The notes below the pieces were generated by a model, which was given only the letters and a program-made list of their open reading frames with translations, was not told the origin of the DNA and did not search any database. Below are positions 8,712 through 17,769 of a DNA stretch of 64,000 nt, in pieces (position 1 is the first letter of the stretch; each line of letters opens with the position of its first letter). Origin of the DNA: Paenibacillus selenitireducens (GTDB taxonomy: Bacteria > Bacillota > Bacilli > Paenibacillales > Paenibacillaceae). The stretch spans positions 36,988-100,987 of the forward strand of contig NZ_MSZX01000016.1 in assembly GCF_002021565.1 (NCBI RefSeq), written 5' to 3'. A program made the translations under genes and the position numbers.

Positions 8712-9305
8712 ATGCCTAAAATTGTCACCGAACATGAAAAAGAAATGGTGATAGAAGCGATGTATACCAAAGGGATTGAATTGATTCGTAAGAAAGGCGT
8801 AAAGCGGGTTACTGTGGAGGATATCACCATTGCGACCAATATCGGTAAAGGTTCCTTTTACTCGTACTACAGCTCCAAAGAAGAACTTCTCTATACGATC
8901 ATAAAAAAGAGCGAGAATAGAATGTTTGAGAAAGTAGAGTCCGTTTTGTCCGAAAAAATAAGATTGAAAGAGCGGATTGTAAAGGCATTGAAGGAAATCT
9001 ATTTGGCAGCGGACAGTATTGTTTTCTACGTTTCTCCATCGGATATTGAGTATCTGCTTCGCAAGCTTCCAGATGAGGCGGCAGACTCGGAAGCATCAAA
9101 ATCTAACGACTTTTTTAGCAGGACGCTGTCGCTTTGCGGCATTGACGAATCGAGATGCGAGATGGATGTGCTTGCCTATTTAATGAATACACTCCATTTT
9201 ATTGGATCGACAGATATGCCTTTTGGTGAGCGGGGAAGAGAGAAGGCCTTGGATATACTGGTCCATTCCATTGCCGACTATATGGCGGGGGGAGCAAAGC
9301 AATGA
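8712..9305 (+). CDS. TetR/AcrR family transcriptional regulator
   Basis: A 197-residue one-component repressor. The N-terminal TetR helix-turn-helix is clear: VEDITIATNIGKGSFYSYYSSKEELL (split here: ITIATNIGKGSFYSYY then SSKEELL). The remainder is a divergent ligand-binding domain. The ATG is preceded by AAAGGAGGGGG. The stop overlaps the ATG of the hydrolase gene (ATGA), so the two are co-transcribed and translationally coupled; the regulator most likely controls this two-gene operon through the dyad just upstream. The ligand is unknown. Confidence 0.88.
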   Translation: MPKIVTEHEKEMVIEAMYTKGIELIRKKGVKRVTVEDITIATNIGKGSFYSYYSSKEELLYTIIKKSENRMFEKVESVLSEKIRLKERIVKALKEIYLAADSIVFYVSPSDIEYLLRKLPDEAADSEASKSNDFFSRTLSLCGIDESRCEMDVLAYLMNTLHFIGSTDMPFGERGREKALDILVHSIADYMAGGAKQ

Positions 9306-10399
9306 GCATTTTATGGATCGTTTTAGGCGGATTGCTTGTATTGATGGTTTATTTGGTTCTGTTTGTCCAGTACAAGAAAAAGAAGAAGGCAAATCAAATT
9401 CGGATCACTCCCATGAGTAATGGCATTGATTGCAGAGAATTCGTAACCATCGGCGGCATTTCGCAATATTTGCATCATCGGGGCGAGGACATTGATAATC
9501 CTGTGATGCTGTTTCTGCACGGCGGGCCAGGGGAGCCTATACTGCCGTTTGCCCAAGAGTTTCAGATCCCATGGGAGAAGCGTGTCACGGTCGTACATTG
9601 GGATCAAAGAAATAGCGGCAAAACCTATTTCAATAATGATCCGAAACAAGTTGCGCCAACAACCACAGTTGATCGTATCGTTCAGGATACATATGAAATT
9701 GTGGAATATTTGAAAAAAAAGTATCACAAAGAGAAGATTATCATTTTGGGACATTCATGGGGCTCGGTGCTAGGCAGTCTGTTCAGTAAAAAATATCCGG
9801 AGCTTGTGCAGGCTTATATCGGCGTTGGGCAGGTTGTCAATATGATTGACAATGAACGCGTAGGCTATGAAAAAGTACTGGAAGCGGCGAAAGAAGCGGG
9901 CAACGACAACGATTATCGAGCTCTTCTTCGTTTGAAACCTTACCCTCCGCTCGCATTCCATGACGAAATGATCAGGAAACTTACGAAGGTACGCAAATTT
10001 CAAAGAAAGTATAAGTTATCGGCTGGACCTACGAGAGAGCTTATCATCAATGCTTTATGTTCACCATTTTATACGCTCAAGGATATGAGATATTTTTTCA
10101 TCTCCGGAGCATTTGGTGATGGACATCGTCATATTTGGAAATATTTAATGGAATCGTTCGATCTGTCATCTATGGGCGCAACGTTTGAAGTGCCTGTCTT
10201 TTATATCCATGGCGAGCAGGACTGGCAAACACCTTATCCGCTGGCACAGGAATTCTTTTCAACAATACAAGCGCCGCTTAAGCTGTTTTACTCCATCCCG
10301 GATGCGGGTCATATTGCCATGCTTGACCAGAAGGAGAAATTCAATGAGGCGTTATTTGATATTTTGGAGCGAACGAATGGTATGGCGACGGCCAAGTGA
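9302..10399 (+). CDS. Membrane-anchored alpha/beta hydrolase (proline iminopeptidase-like)
   Basis: A 365-residue alpha/beta-hydrolase. Residues 3-24 are a hydrophobic N-terminal anchor followed by YKKKKK, so the enzyme is probably membrane-tethered. The oxyanion motif FLHGGPGEP is that of prolyl iminopeptidase-like S33 proteins. The nucleophile elbow is GHSWGS, the acid is likely Asp in HGEQDWQT, and the histidine is in DAGHIAML, so the triad is complete. It overlaps the TetR gene by 4 bases. It could be an ester/amide hydrolase involved in detoxification or peptide processing; no substrate is implied by sequence. Confidence 0.82.
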   Translation: MSILWIVLGGLLVLMVYLVLFVQYKKKKKANQIRITPMSNGIDCREFVTIGGISQYLHHRGEDIDNPVMLFLHGGPGEPILPFAQEFQIPWEKRVTVVHWDQRNSGKTYFNNDPKQVAPTTTVDRIVQDTYEIVEYLKKKYHKEKIIILGHSWGSVLGSLFSKKYPELVQAYIGVGQVVNMIDNERVGYEKVLEAAKEAGNDNDYRALLRLKPYPPLAFHDEMIRKLTKVRKFQRKYKLSAGPTRELIINALCSPFYTLKDMRYFFISGAFGDGHRHIWKYLMESFDLSSMGATFEVPVFYIHGEQDWQTPYPLAQEFFSTIQAPLKLFYSIPDAGHIAMLDQKEKFNEALFDILERTNGMATAK

Positions 10400-10433
10400 G
10401 TCTCTGCACGGGCTCAAGGGCTCTGACAGGTTG

Positions 10434-10464
10434 CCAAGAGGTGGGCTGTTCACAGCCCTCTTTT
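10434..10464 (+). terminator. Rho-independent terminator after the hydrolase gene
   Basis: GGGCTGT-TC-ACAGCCC forms a tight stem, extended by AAGAG/CTCTT, and ends in TTTT. It lies 45 bp after the hydrolase stop. Confidence 0.7.
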
Positions 10465-10498
10465 GGGCTTTCCGTTCGACAGCATGCAAACAAGAACT

Positions 10499-11404
10499 TT
10501 AGTCGGTCTCTTCCATGAGGCCTTCTAAATCGATCATCAAATCAGGGATCCACGCTTCTGAACCCGGAATGGTGTCAGTCCCTCCATATACAAGCCATTT
10601 CAGAGTCTTAACAAGCCAACATATCCCACCGACTCTTACTTGCCAGTTAAGCTCTTCTACAGATAAATCAGTTCGAACCTCATTACGAAATGCGGATAGA
10701 ATATCCTGCTTCGATACGTTGCTCCAAGCGCATGCTTCAGTAATTAAACAATATAAATCACCGAGATGAGGACTTAAATAAGATAATGACCAGTCAATCG
10801 GCATAATACAATTGCCCTGAATTAAAAGGTTCTTAGCATGATAATCATGATGGACAAGCGTAAGAGGGAGTGTCTGATACAACTTATTAAGATCGCGTGG
10901 AAATGTGTTTTGTAGTTTTAAAAGCGTATTGCTTCCCGAAAGACGGTGCGACCGAAGAAGATCATCTAAAAGTGCAAGCAAGTCTGCGGCCGATATCGTG
11001 TATGAACGAATGATTTCGCTTGGAAGGTTTTTCTCCAGATTAGCCGATGCTGCCTCTCGTAGTCTTGCTAACTCCCTTGCTGCTTCTAGAAAAAGATCTG
11101 GGCTGGGCTGCTGTTCCAAATTATCTCTTCCAACATCCTCCATAATCATAATTGCGCTATTTTCCAATTCAAAAAACCCAAAAATGTGGGGCGATCTTAT
11201 CTTTAAGGGACTCACTAGCCGCTGGTAGATGTCTGCTTCCCCAGCCATTTCTTTTCCACCCCATTTGATAATACGAGATTCACCTGATTTCAATCTTACC
11301 CTGTATACTTCCGAAAGTGACCATTTCCTCAAAAGCGACCATTCAGATATTTCACCAAGTAAGGGAGTTACTGAGTAATAAGCAGATAGACGTTCTGGAA
11401 TCAT
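10499..11404 (-). CDS. Phosphotransferase family protein (aminoglycoside phosphotransferase-like kinase)
   Basis: A 301-residue protein of the APH/choline kinase fold. The catalytic loop LVHHDYHAKNLLIQG corresponds to the HGDxxxxN motif with Asp and Asn retained, and the metal-binding segment is PIDWSLSYLSPHLGDLY (Asp retained). The N-terminal nucleotide lobe has a lysine in RIIKWGGKE. Such proteins phosphorylate small hydroxyl compounds, sometimes antibiotics; the level of identity to known resistance enzymes cannot be judged here, and a housekeeping or unknown role is at least as likely. It stands alone, convergent to the hydrolase operon. Confidence 0.75.
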   Translation of the reverse strand: MIPERLSAYYSVTPLLGEISEWSLLRKWSLSEVYRVRLKSGESRIIKWGGKEMAGEADIYQRLVSPLKIRSPHIFGFFELENSAIMIMEDVGRDNLEQQPSPDLFLEAARELARLREAASANLEKNLPSEIIRSYTISAADLLALLDDLLRSHRLSGSNTLLKLQNTFPRDLNKLYQTLPLTLVHHDYHAKNLLIQGNCIMPIDWSLSYLSPHLGDLYCLITEACAWSNVSKQDILSAFRNEVRTDLSVEELNWQVRVGGICWLVKTLKWLVYGGTDTIPGSEAWIPDLMIDLEGLMEETD

Positions 11405-11558
11405 ATATTTCCTCCTGTATTATTTTTTTCTTACAGATCAAATTTTCTCACCAATACAAAGAAAAGTATAGGGGTTCGTGGGGGATAAGAAGCTGGAGCG
11501 ATTGGGTGAGCTATCCGGAGAATCCGATTGCGAGAGGGGGTGAATAAGGTATACGGCA

Positions 11559-11602
11559 CTTGGGCCACAGTTATGAGTTAGATTACAAAACTGTGGCCCA
11601 AG
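11559..11602 (-). terminator. Strong 14 bp hairpin after the siderophore-binding protein gene
   Basis: CTTGGGCCACAGTT pairs perfectly with AACTGTGGCCCAAG across a 16 base loop, 16 bp after the stop of the minus-strand gene. There is no T-run on either side, so it may be a transcript-stabilising or Rho-assisted end rather than a classical terminator. Confidence 0.5.
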
Positions 11603-11618
11603 CGCCTTTATCGTGTGA

Positions 11619-12620
11619 TTATTTTTGTTTGGAGAGCCAGTCCGCTAATTCTTCCGTCTGTGTAAGAACGGCTAGCGGATCATAATACCAGGATCGCCCT
11701 TCGGGCCATACATACATATGATGGTTCTTTACTGCGGGAAGGCTGCCCCAAATCGGATCGGCCTTGAAGTCTTCAATCGTACGATGGTTGGAAGTCATGA
11801 TAATATAATCACCGGCATATTTGCTTAACATTTCGGCCGAGATCTCGGCCCATTGTTTCTTGATGATTTCATCAGCAACTTCGGCTGGCGGTTTACGTCC
11901 TAAGGCTTGATAGATGGGTTGGCCGCCGCGGCCAAAGTTATCGCCATATACCCAAGTCGATTTTTGTCCATCTTCCATAATGCTGAATGAGGAATCAGCC
12001 GGTATGGCGGCATCGACTTTGGCTTTGGCTGCCGCTATGCGCCGGTCATATCCCTCCAGCCAGATTTTGGCCTCGTTTTCCTTGTCGAACAGGGTACCAA
12101 AGTAAGTTAACTCTTCGTGCGCATTCTTTAAATCCCCGTATGGAATCACGACCGTGGGTGCGATTTTGCTAAGTTGATCGTAGTTATCCCCATTGCCCGT
12201 GATGATGAGGTCGGGATTCAGTTCAACGACCTTCTCGACCGAAGGCTTCCCGTAGTCCCCTATATCCGCAACGCCGACCAGAGATTCCTTGAAATAATAA
12301 TTTTGTATCGTGAGGCCCGGTGCGCCAACCGGAATAACATCTAGAGCGATAAGACTGCCTAAATATTCTTCAGCCACGATTCGCTGCGGATGAACCGGAA
12401 TTTCGATATTTCCATGTATGGTAGAGACCGTTCTAACCTTCGGTTCTTCCGATGGACGCTCGCTCACTTCTTGCGATGGAGCCGTAGTTCCGGTCTGTGC
12501 AGTTTCCTTACCATTGTTCCCTGCCTCTGCTGATCCGCAAGCGGTGACGATACATGCCAGTATAAGCATGGTAGTGATAAGTGCTAGACTGCGTCTGCTG
12601 AATTGATGTATAGAAAACAC
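11619..12620 (-). CDS. Ferri-siderophore ABC transporter substrate-binding lipoprotein
   Basis: A 333-residue class III periplasmic-binding-type lipoprotein that captures Fe-siderophore at the cell surface. The signal peptide ends in the lipobox IVTACGS, followed by a Gly/Thr/Glu linker. The fold is marked by HPQRIVAEEYLGSLIALDVIPVG (shown in parts: PQRIVAEEYLG, VIPVGAPGL), LNPDLIITGNGD, and DNFGRGGQPIYQALG, a motif of FeuA/YfiY-type proteins. A Fur box lies 22-41 bp upstream of the ATG, so it is iron-repressed. No permease or ATPase gene is adjacent; it must use components encoded elsewhere. It is divergent in function only with the AraC regulator, which lies on the same strand upstream. Confidence 0.9.
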   Translation of the reverse strand: MFSIHQFSRRSLALITTMLILACIVTACGSAEAGNNGKETAQTGTTAPSQEVSERPSEEPKVRTVSTIHGNIEIPVHPQRIVAEEYLGSLIALDVIPVGAPGLTIQNYYFKESLVGVADIGDYGKPSVEKVVELNPDLIITGNGDNYDQLSKIAPTVVIPYGDLKNAHEELTYFGTLFDKENEAKIWLEGYDRRIAAAKAKVDAAIPADSSFSIMEDGQKSTWVYGDNFGRGGQPIYQALGRKPPAEVADEIIKKQWAEISAEMLSKYAGDYIIMTSNHRTIEDFKADPIWGSLPAVKNHHMYVWPEGRSWYYDPLAVLTQTEELADWLSKQK

Positions 12621-12641
12621 GTTGAATCCCCCTTATATAAC

Positions 12642-12660
12642 GACAATGATAATCATTCTC
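12642..12660. promoter_or_regulatory. Fur box upstream of the siderophore-binding protein gene
   Basis: GACAATGATAATCATTCTC matches 17 of 19 positions of the Fur consensus GATAATGATAATCATTATC. It lies just before the minus-strand lipoprotein gene and predicts repression by Fe-loaded Fur. Confidence 0.85.
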
Positions 12661-12715
12661 GAATAAACTTTACAGCCTATCCCTTTAAATGACTATGCCT
12701 AAATATGATGTCTGC

Positions 12716-14341
12716 TCATGCATATTTGTGATGTGTCGTTAGCGCCTTCATCAGCTCGTGTAGTTGTGCTTGTGAAGAGATGGGGTCATATCCGAAGAAC
12801 AATTCGGGCTGGTTCATCAGATATACGCGATTGCGGCGGACTGGCTCTAAGTCACACCATTTCTGTGAATGGAACAATCGATTTACGCGTTGTTGATCAT
12901 CTTGATAGGAAGGCAGCGAAGTAATGAAGATATGGTCTGCTGGATACGAAGCGATATATTCAATGTCTACTTCAAGATACCCATGCGCGGTTATATGTCG
13001 CTCCACAAGCCGCGATGGAGGGCGAAAGCCGAGATCATGATACAGAATTTGGCTTCCCCGACCATAACTACTGCTGAAACAGTAAGCTTTGCGCGGGCAG
13101 ATTTCCCAGACAACAGCGGTTCCCCGCTCACCGAGTACGCGGTCAAGTTGATTGTTCATACGATTGACGAGCTCGTCATACTGCGAGAGCCAATCATCTG
13201 CTATCGATTGCATATTCATCGTATCTGCAATCAGGCGGAATTGTTCGCGCCAACTCATCGTCTTGAACGGCAATTCTAGGATTGGTGCTAAGGAAAGCAG
13301 GCTATTGTTCTCTTCTGCCGTATTGTAGCTAATAATGACATCCGGATGGGAGGAAGCGACGGCGTCATAGTAGGCAGCGGGTGTGTATGCGTTTGGATTG
13401 AAATTGCTTCCTATGCTCATGTTTTTTTTGTTTTGAGCCTGCTCCAGCCAGGGCGTATAGACACCTAGCTCCGGTCTGATGCCTAGTGCCAATAGCATGG
13501 CGGTATGGTTGAGGTTCAACGCGACGATTCGTTTGGGTTGGCGTTTATAGGCTGTCGGTGATATGCCTACGGATTCTTTGAATTTGCGGCTTAAATAAAA
13601 GCCATCCTTATAGCCTACATCTTGGGCCAGCGTATTCAAGTCCGGGGAACCGGTCAAGATGCGTTTTTGCGCACAGCGAATCCGAAGCAGCGTCAGATAG
13701 GCATTAAAGGTACGCCCAGTGTGCTTACGAAACATGCGTGAGAAATGCTCTGGGCTGACATCTGCCAGATCAGCCATCTGATCTCGTGTAAGATCTTTAT
13801 TGAAATTTGCTTCTATATAGAGCAAAGCTTGTTCTATCCACGAATGGGATGAAGGTTGTCTGGATTCAAGCTCCGTATATATCTCGCGTAGCAGCTCAAT
13901 AAATAGCTGTTGCATTCGAAAAGGTCCCCCGAGCTGTGGATCCCGCCAGATACTTTCGAGTTCTTCGGCAAGGCTTAGGATCTCGGCTGGAATACGATGT
14001 AGAGGTGCAGGATGCTTCAGTCCATAAGCTTGGGGGCCGTCCATGGATAGGCATCGATATTCTATATAGATCCCCCGCAAGAGAGACTGCTTCTTGCATT
14101 CTAACGTTAGTTGCGGCTCGGTATTCGATAGGAATAGGCTTCCTCTTGATATTGGGTGTGATTGTTCATCCATATGGAGTATTCCTTCTCCATCCCCTAT
14201 GATTAGAATTCGGTAACAAGGCTCTAAATCGTTCTGACGTATATTAAGTGCTTCTTCACCCAATCTGAACATACGTATGGGCACATGGAATGGAGGGAGG
14301 ACAGGGGCGGACTCTTTGAAAGTCGAAGAGGATAATGGCAT
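12716..14341 (-). CDS. AraC-family regulator fused to a siderophore-binding domain (Btr-like)
   Basis: A 541-residue regulator with an N-terminal cupin-like segment, an AraC double helix-turn-helix at about 165-265 (DQMADLADVSPEHFSRMF and TLAQDVGYKDGFYLSRKFKE), and a C-terminal FeuA-like siderophore-binding domain (RIVALNLNHTAMLLALGIRP, DVIISYN, SYGRGSQILYHDLGF). This is the architecture of B. subtilis Btr, which senses ferri-bacillibactin and activates feuABC. A longer frame starts at 14371, but that segment overlaps the Fur box; the ATG at 14341 has AAGGAGAG in front and is chosen. It is iron-regulated and probably activates the neighbouring binding-protein genes. Confidence 0.88.
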   Translation of the reverse strand: MPLSSSTFKESAPVLPPFHVPIRMFRLGEEALNIRQNDLEPCYRILIIGDGEGILHMDEQSHPISRGSLFLSNTEPQLTLECKKQSLLRGIYIEYRCLSMDGPQAYGLKHPAPLHRIPAEILSLAEELESIWRDPQLGGPFRMQQLFIELLREIYTELESRQPSSHSWIEQALLYIEANFNKDLTRDQMADLADVSPEHFSRMFRKHTGRTFNAYLTLLRIRCAQKRILTGSPDLNTLAQDVGYKDGFYLSRKFKESVGISPTAYKRQPKRIVALNLNHTAMLLALGIRPELGVYTPWLEQAQNKKNMSIGSNFNPNAYTPAAYYDAVASSHPDVIISYNTAEENNSLLSLAPILELPFKTMSWREQFRLIADTMNMQSIADDWLSQYDELVNRMNNQLDRVLGERGTAVVWEICPRKAYCFSSSYGRGSQILYHDLGFRPPSRLVERHITAHGYLEVDIEYIASYPADHIFITSLPSYQDDQQRVNRLFHSQKWCDLEPVRRNRVYLMNQPELFFGYDPISSQAQLHELMKALTTHHKYA

Positions 14342-14355
14342 AGGTTCTCTCCTTG

Positions 14356-14370
14356 TGATAATCATTATCA
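14356..14370. promoter_or_regulatory. Fur box upstream of the AraC/Btr-like regulator
   Basis: TGATAATCATTATCA is a perfect 7-1-7 Fur motif, placed 15 bp before the regulator start codon. Confidence 0.9.
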
Positions 14371-14433
14371 ATTAGTGTGTTGTTGTTTATTATAGCAGAC
14401 CCTCCTATATGGACATTGCATATGTGATTCAGT

Positions 14434-15090
14434 CTATGCTGTAGACTCTTCTTGTTGGTTCACAGCGTTTGTCATAATATAGCGAATAACGATTTCAGCT
14501 AACACGAGATTCGTGAATATCGCACCATACACCCCAATCGTGTAACTGAGTTCATAGGGGAGCCCTGTTCCGTTATGGAGGATAAACGTGAAGAGATGAA
14601 TGAATAAATTCGTAAAACAAAACGCATAGCTGCGCACCATCCAATGACGATGCTTGACCGGTTGCTTGCGCTTAATATAGACGAGCGCCATTATCGTCAT
14701 TGCCAGCCAAATCATATTCACGGCGTTAAAGGCGATGCTGTTTATTTTCCCTGCTGTCGAGAAAGGTGCCATGTAACCCGAGGTGATGTCGACCATACAG
14801 ACGGAGATGACGTAGAGATAGCCGTTCATTCTATGAAATTTGCGGAATTTGCGCTGCGTGTGTTTGGAGAAATTGATGGCCCCGGCAAGCATTGCTAAGC
14901 ACGCGAAGATCACATGAATATACATCACATTCAACCAGATCGGGATATGCAAGGGACGTTGCAGGTTTATTTTATGACGAAGGAAAGAAGTAGCCTGCGG
15001 ATCATAGAACAGATTCATGTACGTGACATACAAGATATATAACACGGATACGATAATCATGATCGGATATAAATGCTTTTTAATTTTCAT
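14434..15090 (-). CDS. DUF2306-like multi-pass membrane protein
   Basis: A 218-residue integral membrane protein with about six hydrophobic segments, beginning MKIKKHLYPIMIIVSVLYIL. Histidine-rich joins are visible between helices: HIPIWLNVMYIHVIFA, FRKFHRMNGYLYVISVCMVD and RHWMVRSYAFCFTNLFIHLF, as in DUF2306/YoaI-like proteins that resemble cytochrome-type membrane proteins. The longest frame starts at 15180 but the ATG at 15090 has ATGAGG eight bases upstream and begins at the natural N-terminus. It lies between iron-uptake genes; a link to iron or heme is only inference. Confidence 0.65.
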   Translation of the reverse strand: MKIKKHLYPIMIIVSVLYILYVTYMNLFYDPQATSFLRHKINLQRPLHIPIWLNVMYIHVIFACLAMLAGAINFSKHTQRKFRKFHRMNGYLYVISVCMVDITSGYMAPFSTAGKINSIAFNAVNMIWLAMTIMALVYIKRKQPVKHRHWMVRSYAFCFTNLFIHLFTFILHNGTGLPYELSYTIGVYGAIFTNLVLAEIVIRYIMTNAVNQQEESTA

Positions 15091-15585
15091 GAATGACCTC
15101 ATATATTGGTGTAATTTACAGTCGAAAGAAAGAAGGACATGCAATATGAAAAATATAGAGTTTTTATCAGGGATATTCAAGTCCTTATGTATAGCGGGAT
15201 TTCCAATGTTAATCTAAACATTACCTCATTTTTCTAATTTAATGCCTCGTATTAACCGATAAAAGGGATTGGGTATAAGTTGGGAAATCGATCTACCTGA
15301 ATTTCGAAGGCGATATATAGCAAAAAGATGAACAGACTCATGTTGTAAGACATCCTATGAAGTAAGGCAGTAAGCGGTATGCCCCATCTACGGATCGGGG
15401 CTTTTTTCAAGCGTTTATGACGTATAACGTTGTTACCCGATAAATTCAACCGGATGTTCTCATAGGTTAGGAGGAGTGTCAGTTGCTTTCGCATCCGGGT
15501 TTACGGCATCTTGCTTCGCGTAACTTTTGAAATTTAGGTGTATATTCATTTTTTCCTTCCACCAAGATAGAGAGGCTGATATGAA
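15091..15585. other. Long divergent intergenic region before the chemoreceptor
   Basis: No convincing gene is seen. A terminator-like hairpin GCCCCATC-tacg-GAT-c-GGGGC followed by TTTTTT lies at 15381-15407 on the plus strand, so a short transcript may end here ahead of the chemoreceptor. No known riboswitch signature for c-di-GMP was found. A CCGATAA element near 15256 recalls a sigma-D -10 but the -35 spacing is poor. Confidence 0.35.
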
Positions 15586-17574
15586 ATGAAAATGAAAATG
15601 AAGCTAAAGAAATTGGCTAGTAATAACTTTAAGACCAAGCTGTTATCCACATTCGTGCTGATTCTTGTCGTTCCTTCGATGATGATCGGGATTCTTGCGT
15701 ACAACCAAGCACATACTGAAATGGATAAGCAAATTATGCTTAGCGCTGCGAATAATGTCAAATTAATTGATTCCATCATTAGCAGTAACATTCAACCCAA
15801 AATGGATGATGTGGATTATCTATCGAAAAAGATTCAATCATCTATGTATAAAGGGCAGGACAGTCCGGAAGTTAGCAGCTATTTTGATACCTATATGGGT
15901 ATGCACCCCGAAGCATCGATTATTGCCTTAGGGACGGATACAGGCTTGTATATTCGATCTCCTAAGCAGGAAGTAAAGGCAGGGTTCGATCCAAGAACAA
16001 GAGATTGGTATAAAATCGCGATGGCAAGCAAAGGGGAAGCGATCATAACAAATCCCTATATTTCAGTGAATTCCGGTAAAACCGTCGTAACAATTGCGAA
16101 GACGACAGCAGATGGTACTGGAGTTATTTCTATCGATTTAAGTATGGATTATATTAAGAAATTAACGAGCACGGTCAGTATTGGTAAAAATGGATACGTG
16201 ATGATTCTGGACCAACAGCAGAAATTCGTGGTGCATCCGACGGAGAAAGCAGGGACGGCACCACAGGAAAGTTTCTACGGTCAAATGTATAAGCTGGCTT
16301 CTGGCCAATTCGGTTACGAGTTAGAGGGACAAGCCAATAATATGATGTACACGACAAATTATCTAACAGGCTGGAAGGTAGCGGGATCGATGCCCTCTGC
16401 CGAGATCGAAGAGGCAACGAAACCGATTTATATGAATAATATCATCGTTATTGCGTTGTGCTTATTAGTAGGGTTTATCATTATTTATTTCGTTCTGAAA
16501 TCCATTATTAGACCAATCACTCAATTGAAAAATCATGCCGTCACGGTGAGCCAAGGCATTCTTACAGAAGAGATTACGATACATTCCGATGATGAGATCG
16601 GTCATCTTGGACGGGCTTTTCGTGATATGCAGCAAAATCTCCGTTCCTTGATTCAAGAGGTGGAACAGCGAGCAATACTGGTATCAGCCTCATCTGATCA
16701 GTTAACGGCAAGTGCAGAGCAGACAAGCGAGGCCACCGAGCAAGTGACCATGGCAGTACAGGAAATTGCGAGCAGCGCCGAGAAGCAGACAACCGGTGTG
16801 GACCATACAGCGCAAGCATTGAATGAGGTCTCACAGGGCGTGGTGAGTATTGTGGATCGTGTCCAATTGTTGTCAGATCTCTCGAAGCATGCGACAGAAC
16901 AAGCCGTTGAGGGCGGTGCTTCCGTGGGTCAAGTGGTTGCCCAAATGAACTCCATCCAGGATTCCGTTGCGCAGTCGGATCGTATGATCAAATCCTTATA
17001 TGAACGTTCGAAACAAATCGGGGCTATATCCGACATTATTCGTGAAATTTCACAACAGACCAATTTGCTTGCTTTGAATGCAGCCATTGAAGCGGCGAGA
17101 GCGGGGGAAAATGGACGTGGATTTGCTGTCGTTGCGGACGAGGTGCGTAAGCTGGCGGAGCAATCGCAAGGATCGGCGCAGCAAATTACGGATCTCATTC
17201 AAGAAATCCAGCGGGAGACACGCGATACGGTAGATACGATGGAGAAAGTAACACAAGACGTTGAGGACGGGTTGAGCGTGTCGAATGCAACTATTCACAA
17301 GTTCGAATTCATTATGTCCAGCATGCAGGAGACTTCCCCGCATATTGATGAAGTATCGGCCATCACGCAGCAGATATCGGCAGGAATTCAGGAAGTAACC
17401 GCGGTTGCCAATGAACTTGCCATGATTGCCAAGGGAAATGCGGCTACGTCGGAAGAAGTTGCTGCCTCGGCTGAGGAGCAATTAGCCTCCATGGAAGAAA
17501 TATCGGCCTCGGCGCAATCTCTCTCCTCCTTATCTGATGAACTGAAGCAGATGATTAATCGATTTACCTATTAG
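15586..17574 (+). CDS. Methyl-accepting chemotaxis protein
   Basis: A 662-residue transmembrane chemoreceptor. TM1 is at about 14-38 ([20 protein letters not shown]), followed by an extracellular double Cache domain with the motif [11 protein letters not shown] typical of dCache_1 receptors. TM2 is at about 283-305 ([20 protein letters not shown]), then HAMP ([19 protein letters not shown]) and a cytoplasmic signalling domain whose hairpin tip reads [20 protein letters not shown] with [18 protein letters not shown]. dCache receptors often sense amino acids or organic acids; the ligand here is unknown. It is a single-gene unit with its own terminator. Confidence 0.95.
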   Translation: MKMKMKLKKLASNNFKTKLLSTFVLILVVPSMMIGILAYNQAHTEMDKQIMLSAANNVKLIDSIISSNIQPKMDDVDYLSKKIQSSMYKGQDSPEVSSYFDTYMGMHPEASIIALGTDTGLYIRSPKQEVKAGFDPRTRDWYKIAMASKGEAIITNPYISVNSGKTVVTIAKTTADGTGVISIDLSMDYIKKLTSTVSIGKNGYVMILDQQQKFVVHPTEKAGTAPQESFYGQMYKLASGQFGYELEGQANNMMYTTNYLTGWKVAGSMPSAEIEEATKPIYMNNIIVIALCLLVGFIIIYFVLKSIIRPITQLKNHAVTVSQGILTEEITIHSDDEIGHLGRAFRDMQQNLRSLIQEVEQRAILVSASSDQLTASAEQTSEATEQVTMAVQEIASSAEKQTTGVDHTAQALNEVSQGVVSIVDRVQLLSDLSKHATEQAVEGGASVGQVVAQMNSIQDSVAQSDRMIKSLYERSKQIGAISDIIREISQQTNLLALNAAIEAARAGENGRGFAVVADEVRKLAEQSQGSAQQITDLIQEIQRETRDTVDTMEKVTQDVEDGLSVSNATIHKFEFIMSSMQETSPHIDEVSAITQQISAGIQEVTAVANELAMIAKGNAATSEEVAASAEEQLASMEEISASAQSLSSLSDELKQMINRFTY

Positions 17575-17588
17575 AAGGTCAATGCTAG

Positions 17589-17630
17589 AAGATCGGAGAT
17601 CCCTTAAAACAGGATTTTCGATCTTTTTTG
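17589..17630 (+). terminator. Terminator after the chemoreceptor gene
   Basis: AAGATCG at 17589-17595 pairs with CGATCTT at 17619-17625, followed by a T-run; 15 bp after the stop codon. Confidence 0.75.
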
Positions 17631-17661
17631 TCATAGAGGGGGCACCGGTTATGGATATATA

Positions 17662-17691
17662 TTGACAGAAATTAAACGAATCTGCTATTAT
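17662..17691 (+). promoter_or_regulatory. Sigma-A promoter of the second siderophore-binding protein gene
   Basis: TTGACA, an 18 bp spacer and TATTAT. The Fur box begins 11 bp downstream of the -10, so bound Fur would cover the transcription start. Confidence 0.75.
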
Positions 17692-17702
17692 TCAATCAAT
17701 AA

Positions 17703-17717
17703 TGATAATCATTATCA
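17703..17717. promoter_or_regulatory. Fur box upstream of the second siderophore-binding protein gene
   Basis: TGATAATCATTATCA is a perfect 7-1-7 Fur motif; flanking AATAATGATAA extends the similarity on the left. Confidence 0.92.
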
Positions 17718-17769
17718 ATAATAATATGATTAATGATAAGATAATCAACACCATTTTTAGGGGGCACTT

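Noticed and set aside
10499..11404. Antibiotic resistance gene call for the phosphotransferase
   Set aside because: Only the general APH fold is visible; nothing ties it to a known resistance enzyme and there is no mobile-element context.
15252..15494. 80-codon minus-strand frame with a hydrophobic stretch
   Set aside because: No ribosome binding site, no family motif, and the frame crosses a terminator-like hairpin.
15091..15585. c-di-GMP riboswitch before the chemoreceptor
   Set aside because: No GEMM-I or GEMM-II signature blocks are present; only one terminator-like stem is seen.
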